This document shows positions 63,709 to 64,000 of a stretch of 64,000 bases of DNA, piece by piece. Source of the DNA: Ruminococcaceae bacterium AB4001 (GTDB lineage: Bacteria > Bacillota > Clostridia > Saccharofermentanales > Saccharofermentanaceae); assembly GCA_000621765.1 (NCBI GenBank), contig KK211345.1:35406-99405 (forward strand), given 5' to 3'. A program made the translations under genes and the position numbers. Each line of letters opens with the position of its first letter. The stretch's first letter is position 1. The notes below the pieces were generated by a model. It made no database searches, was not told the DNA's origin, and was given only the letters and a program-made list of their open reading frames with translations.

Positions 63709-63757
63709 TTGACAAACATTCGTTCTGGTTCTATTATATTGACAGAACGTTTGTTTG
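63709..63757 (+). promoter_or_regulatory. Sigma-A promoter with two LexA-like (SOS) boxes
   Basis: -35 TTGACA (63709-63714), 17-bp spacer, -10 TATTAT (63732-63737). Box 1 (63713-63726, reverse strand AGAACGAATGTTTG) fits the Gram-positive SOS box GAACRNRYGTTY fully. Box 2 (63744-63757, AGAACGTTTGTTTG) has one mismatch. The boxes are inverted copies (12 of 14 bases) flanking the -10 box. LexA control is inferred. Confidence 0.65.
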
Positions 63758-63764
63758 TTTTTGA

Positions 63765-64000
63765 AAGGAGCATCCACATGTACCGGGATATCTGGATCCG
63801 AAAACAGGAAGAGGTTCTCTTGTTATCACCAGCCAGAACTTCAAAGTGGATGAGGATGGTAATGTAACCATGCCCAAGTTCCTCAGTGGTATAAACATAC
63901 GTGCAAGACACAGTTCAGTCAGACAGATAAGGATAAAGACGTTCAAGGATTCTGTCCTGATCAGTCTGATGTATGAGAAAGAGGAAAAGACTGCAAGAGG
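63765..64000 (+). pseudogene. Possible 5'-truncated IS200/IS605-type TnpB fragment (runs off window)
   Basis: A frame open from after the TGA at 63762-63764 to the window end reads HVPGYLDPKTGRGSLVITSQ, then KVDEDGNVTMPKFLSGI, then VRQIRIKTFKDSVLISLMYE. This resembles the beta-barrel part of TnpB/IS1341 proteins, which normally lies after about 100 further residues. There is no ATG for this frame near the promoter. An ATG at 63778 with AAAGGAG 7 nt upstream is in another frame and gives only 29 codons. It is thus either a truncated transposon relic behind a foreign promoter or a frameshifted gene. Family call is tentative. Confidence 0.45.

Noticed and set aside
63778..63867. 29-codon frame starting at an ATG with a good ribosome binding site
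   Set aside because: Too short and unlike any family; the overlapping frame reads like a conserved protein, so the ATG is probably accidental or belongs to a disrupted gene.

Overview
The window looks like chromosomal core sequence of a low-to-mid GC Firmicute of class Clostridia, probably an anaerobic gut or rumen lineage. The evidence is strong Shine-Dalgarno sites, sigma-A type promoters, a CIRCE-controlled groESL, a fused clostridial-type PurL, the ACT plus UPF0210 pair, a ZapA/U32 peptidase pair, an ArgR-box argG promoter and a PyrR attenuator. No rRNA, tRNA, CRISPR array or complete mobile element was seen. The genus cannot be fixed from sequence reading alone.

Layout. 1-9.4 kb: 5' part of queA (minus), an SDR epimerase, an orphan TrpB2-type trpB, a Gln/Pro-rich membrane protein, a two-component pair (minus), galE and an LCP-family cell wall ligase. 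9.4-13.7 kb: groESL with promoter and CIRCE, then two small membrane proteins and an acyl-ACP thioesterase. 13.8-23.3 kb: a co-directional run with a Gld-type ABC exporter (ATPase, permease, GldG-like, DUF4340-like), a membrane-anchored beta-propeller-like protein, a CYTH phosphatase and two FAD proteins. 23.4-31 kb: ACT plus UPF0210, a membrane protein, a GH13 enzyme, a zinc-ribbon protein (minus) and a clostripain-family lipoprotein. 31.3-34.9 kb (minus): argG, two GNAT acetyltransferases and argH. 35.2-49.3 kb: a long plus-strand run (PLP class IV aminotransferase, htpG, purL, rsmA, zapA, U32 peptidase, dut, a triad-less alpha/beta hydrolase, tsaD, smpB, VanZ-like). 50.3-63.5 kb (minus): a cell-wall-binding repeat protein, metY, pmbA, tldD, an acyl-CoA synthetase and the pyrimidine operon pyrRB'-pyrC-pyrF-pyrK-pyrD-pyrE. 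The right edge holds an SOS-like promoter and a possible 5'-truncated TnpB fragment.

The pyr operon is the most unusual gene region. Its leader is a textbook PyrR attenuator, but the first gene is an in-frame fusion of a PyrR lacking its C-terminus to an aspartate carbamoyltransferase lacking most of its carbamoyl-phosphate domain. pyrK carries a -1-type frameshift at an A run, and the pyrE-like protein has a degenerate PRPP loop.

The most interesting non-coding signal is a family of 63-65 nt tandem stem-loop repeats at three intergenic loci (about 11.65, 31.0 and 50.0 kb). The arrays share period and stem/loop geometry, and their stems differ in ways that keep pairing, which suggests a conserved structured element I do not recognise. 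Further observations include an alpha/beta hydrolase homolog that has lost both Ser and His of the triad, and tandem ARG boxes at the argG promoter.
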